Below, one piece after another: positions 47,629 to 50,263 of a DNA stretch of 50,263 nt (the first letter of the stretch is position 1; every line of letters begins with the position of its first letter). The translations under genes and the position numbers were made by a program. Below the pieces are notes generated by a model that saw only the letters and a program-made list of their open reading frames with translations, searched no databases and was not told the origin of the DNA. The stretch spans positions 1 through 50,263 of the forward strand of contig CAZOTT010000007.1 of NCBI GenBank assembly GCA_964582785.1, read 5' to 3'. Origin of the DNA: JAMOQA01 sp964582785 (GTDB taxonomy: Bacteria > Acidobacteriota > Polarisedimenticolia > J045).

Positions 47629-50263
47629 TCAGGGAGCGCAGGCGTCGATCGCGTCCCCGGGCAGGCAGGTCTCCCCGGGTCGCTGCCGCCGCTCCCCGCC
47701 GGAATCGGTCCCGTAGCTGCCCTCGAAGGCCCCGTCGTTCGGGACCACGATGAAGAAGTCGGCGTCCCCCGTCCCGCCGGGGACGTCCGCCTCGCCACCG
47801 CCCACCGCGCAGAAGCCCGGCTCCGGGGCGAGCGACGACCAGCCGGTGTGGAGGTCGCCCCGGTAGATCCCCGCCGCGGTCCCGGCCCCGCAGCCGTCCC
47901 CCCACGCGAGGTGCAGGGAACCGTCCGCGTTCCGCCCGACGGCGAGGCCGTCGATGACCCCGGGAGAGGAGACGGAGAACGGCTCGCAGGAGTCCTTCGT
48001 CACGCCGTCGAGGTGCAGGTCGTCCACGTTCCAGCCGGAGAACTGGCCCACGCCGTCGGAGGTGAGAGCGAACCGCAGGCGGAAGGAGGAGTTCCCGTCC
48101 GCCCAGGCGGAGACGTCGTGGCTGACCTGGGTCCAGGCGTCCTCCTCCAGCCCGTCCGCCGTCGACCACAGGGTGTCCCAGGTCAGGCCGCCGTCGGCCG
48201 AGACGTCGATCCGGGCCTCGTCCCCGAGCGCCACGTTGAGCCAGCGGGCGAAGTGCAGCGTGACCTCCGCCGCGTTCGAGCAGTCGATCGTCGGCGAGGT
48301 GGCGGTCGAGTCGTCGACCAGAGCCTCGTAGTTCCCCTTGAACGTGCCCAGGCCCGTCAGGTCGTTGCCCAGGACCTTCGTCCCCTCGTAGGCCTGGTCC
48401 GGGTCGGGGTTGGGGACAGGCTGGCCGGGGATCCCGGTGCCGCCGCCCAGTCCCTGCGGGGCCGCTTCCTCCCACTCGCCGTCCCCCCGGAAGAACCAGC
48501 CCCCGTCGGACTCGAAACCGTCGGACCAGAAGGTCACCGGGTCACCGGCGCCGCCGACCAGCAACCGGATCACGCCGGGCTGGTCCGGGTAGCGGTTGAC
48601 CGGATCCGTGGTCCGGACGTTGACCAGGTCGAGAACCACGTCGTTCCCGCAGGGGAACTCCTGCCCGATCCGGAACCGGTAGGCGGGGGATCCGGCGGCC
48701 ACGGAATCGACCGGCATGTCCCCGTACGTGGCCGACGCCGCCAGCAGGGAGACCGGGCCCGGGGTTTCCGGGTCCACCGCCAGGTCCGCCGTCACGCCCG
48801 TCCCGTCCTCGTTGCCCCGGTTCCGCAGGCGGACGGTCAGCTCCCAGGTCTCGCCGGGGTCCAGCTTGCCGTTGCCGTTCCCCTCCACCTCGACGAGGTC
48901 CACGTAGTCCTCGTAGCGGATGTCCGGCCCGGTCACCGTCACCGTGTGCTGGACCTTGTCCGAGGGGCACGCCTCGACGTCCCTGGCCTGCATCGTCACC
49001 GGTCCGTCCCACGGGCGGTGGTACACGTGGACCGGGTCCTCTTCCTCCGAGTCGATCCGCCCGTCGCCGTCGAAGTCCCAGCGGTAGGTGTACGGCCCGC
49101 CGGCGCCGCCGCTCGCCGTCCCGTCGAAGAGGATCTCCTGCCCGACCCGGGCCGGGTTCGGGTCGGCGGTGAAGTCCGCCGTCGGCCCGTCACAGACCCG
49201 CCCGGTGGCCCCGGTGACCACCAGGGCGAAGGTGACATCGTCCTCGGGCGTGTCCGGCACGGCGTCCCGGTTGACCTCCATCGCCTCGACCTCGACGACC
49301 CAGACGCCCTCCTCCGGGTCCTGGACGAAGACGTTCTCGACGGTGTCCACCTCGTCCCGCACTCCGCCCGGTTCGCTGTAGTTGCCCGCCTTCAGGCCGA
49401 CGTTCCCCAGGTAGACGGTCCCGGAGGGCGAGGTGACCCGGAGGTCCAGGTCGTTGATCCGGTGCATGGTGGCCGAGGTCGTCCCCGGCGGGTCCGGGTA
49501 GACCATCGTCACCTTGAGCTCCGGCTCGCCCGCCTCCACCTGGACCTCGTACCGGGCCACGTCCCCCAGCTGGAGCCGCTCCGCCTCGTCGACGATGAAG
49601 CTCCTGTCGGCCCGCTCCCTGGCGTTCTTCACCGAGGGCCGTCCCCAGCCCTGGTGCATCCGGGTCAGGTCGTGATCCTCGCCGGTGAACGGGTACTGCT
49701 CGGCGGTATTGATCAGCAGGGCCTTCATCGTCGAGGCGTGGGGCTGGCGCTCGAAGACCGTGTCCCCCTGGGGGTCGGTCCCGAAGGCGTTCTCCGACCA
49801 GAGCTGCACGATCAGGCCGAGCACCCCGGCGCTCTCCGGGGTCGCCGCCGAGGTCCCGCCGAACGACGAGGTGTACCCGTTGCCGGTGGTGGTCGTGTAG
49901 ATGTCGTCGTACCAGTAGCTGACGTCCGGCTTGATCCGCCCGTCCTCGGCGGGGCCGATCGACGCCCCGTTGCACCAGCAGTCGTCCGAGGGGTCCAGGG
50001 TGTCGTAGTGGTGCACCCCCCCGACCGAGATGATGTTCTTCGCCCACGCCTGGGGACGGGAGTACTGGTCGCCGGCGTTCGACTGGGACTGGAGGATCGC
50101 GATGTCCAGCCGCCAGATGATGTCGTCCATCTCCTCCGAGTAGCTGTCGTAGTGCAGGGTCCGGGCGTTCCCCCAGGAGTTCGTCTGGAAGCTGGCGAAG
50201 TACGGGTCGTGCTTCAGCTCCTCGGTGTGGGCGTACCGGTCGGTGTCCTCGTCGTAGTCGGCG
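47629..50263 (-). CDS. Secreted S8 (subtilisin-like) protease, 5' end outside the window
   Basis: The last 877 or so codons of a large exported protease; the start and the catalytic Asp and His lie beyond the right edge. The visible part begins FASFQTNSWGNARTLHY and contains the nucleophile motif GGTSAATPESAGVLGL. Then come a beta-sandwich typical of bacterial S8 enzymes (LKVTMVYPDPPGTTSATMHR), a PKD domain (FTADPNPARVGQEILFDGTA), a CARDB-like repeat domain (DPGETWELTVRLRNRGNEDG), a MAM-like domain (FWSDGFESDGGWFF) and a fibronectin-like tail ending GSYGTDSGGERRQRPGETC. This tail type is shared with the CocE-type hydrolase and probably serves export or surface attachment. Confidence 0.92.
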   Translation of the reverse strand, partial: ADYDEDTDRYAHTEELKHDPYFASFQTNSWGNARTLHYDSYSEEMDDIIWRLDIAILQSQSNAGDQYSRPQAWAKNIISVGGVHHYDTLDPSDDCWCNGASIGPAEDGRIKPDVSYWYDDIYTTTTGNGYTSSFGGTSAATPESAGVLGLIVQLWSENAFGTDPQGDTVFERQPHASTMKALLINTAEQYPFTGEDHDLTRMHQGWGRPSVKNARERADRSFIVDEAERLQLGDVARYEVQVEAGEPELKVTMVYPDPPGTTSATMHRINDLDLRVTSPSGTVYLGNVGLKAGNYSEPGGVRDEVDTVENVFVQDPEEGVWVVEVEAMEVNRDAVPDTPEDDVTFALVVTGATGRVCDGPTADFTADPNPARVGQEILFDGTASGGAGGPYTYRWDFDGDGRIDSEEEDPVHVYHRPWDGPVTMQARDVEACPSDKVQHTVTVTGPDIRYEDYVDLVEVEGNGNGKLDPGETWELTVRLRNRGNEDGTGVTADLAVDPETPGPVSLLAASATYGDMPVDSVAAGSPAYRFRIGQEFPCGNDVVLDLVNVRTTDPVNRYPDQPGVIRLLVGGAGDPVTFWSDGFESDGGWFFRGDGEWEEAAPQGLGGGTGIPGQPVPNPDPDQAYEGTKVLGNDLTGLGTFKGNYEALVDDSTATSPTIDCSNAAEVTLHFARWLNVALGDEARIDVSADGGLTWDTLWSTADGLEEDAWTQVSHDVSAWADGNSSFRLRFALTSDGVGQFSGWNVDDLHLDGVTKDSCEPFSVSSPGVIDGLAVGRNADGSLHLAWGDGCGAGTAAGIYRGDLHTGWSSLAPEPGFCAVGGGEADVPGGTGDADFFIVVPNDGAFEGSYGTDSGGERRQRPGETCLPGDAIDACAP

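Noticed and set aside
1..50263. tRNA, rRNA or known riboswitch genes
   Set aside because: No cloverleaf-like, rRNA-like or recognised riboswitch sequence was seen by eye in any spacer; a covariance-model search could still find weak ones.

Overview
This is a very GC-rich bacterial chromosome fragment, with almost every codon ending in G or C and CGG-rich arginine usage. The best guess is Acidobacteriota (Thermoanaerobaculia/Holophagae-like). The grounds are the ECF sigma/anti-sigma/DUF4252 operon, secreted enzymes with a Cys-containing fibronectin-like C-terminal tail, and overall gene style; Myxococcota is the main alternative. The first ~1.9 kb looks foreign. It holds atpC, the C-terminal half of atpD and an unrelated secreted protein, uses more A/T-ending codons and resembles Alphaproteobacteria. 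The switch falls inside the most conserved stretch of atpD, so a chimeric assembly join is the first explanation to test. A scaffold gap of 100 N lies at 18624-18723.

Layout. 0.8-5.9 kb: atpHAGDC (F1 part of ATP synthase, minus strand) behind a good sigma70-type promoter; no F0 genes are adjacent. 6.2-7.7 kb: cytosolic PAS chemoreceptor. 7.9-10.6 kb: secreted S9 peptidase and an acidic unknown protein. 10.7-13.1 kb: overlapping operon of ECF sigma factor, zinc-finger anti-sigma factor, DUF4252 protein and a related envelope protein. 13.0-13.9 kb: two PilZ proteins. 14.0-15.2 kb: mutY. 15.2-18.3 kb: a compact minus-strand operon parA-parB-bactofilin-CBS-CBS. 18.3-23.3 kb: a cluster of parS sites, mnmG (which contains a fourth parS-like site), rsmG and mnmE. 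This is the classic origin-proximal neighbourhood, so the chromosome origin should be close.

23.4-26.7 kb: secreted regulatory-domain protein and two CPA2-type antiporter-like proteins. 26.8-32.0 kb: a transmembrane Ser/Thr kinase overlapping a hybrid histidine kinase. 32.1-36.2 kb: queC, a five-heme cytochrome c and a class V aminotransferase. 36.5-40.7 kb: a YhaN/SbcC-like ATPase and an Mre11/SbcD-like nuclease. 42.9-50.3 kb: secreted CocE-type hydrolase, SDH-family Clp-fold protease, CPBP membrane protease and a secreted S8 protease cut by the window edge.

The most unusual part is the 2.2-kb gene-free stretch 40676-42878. It carries two arrays of a two-part repeat (7-bp site, 8 bp, 7-bp site, 9 bp) phased at exactly 31 bp (about three helical turns) and arranged as large inverted repeats. 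A third, less regular set with 31-32 bp phasing lies to their left. The first half-site is GGATAAC in the two regular arrays and GGATGTG in the third. The second half-site differs between arrays (TGGCAGG, TTGCAA, GGTGACA) but is largely uniform within each. Two ~146-bp elements with terminal inverted repeats flank the central array in opposite orientation, with a diverged relative and a deletion derivative nearby. No known system is recognised here. A bound-protein array, a non-autonomous mobile element family, an origin/segregation locus and a structured RNA all remain open.
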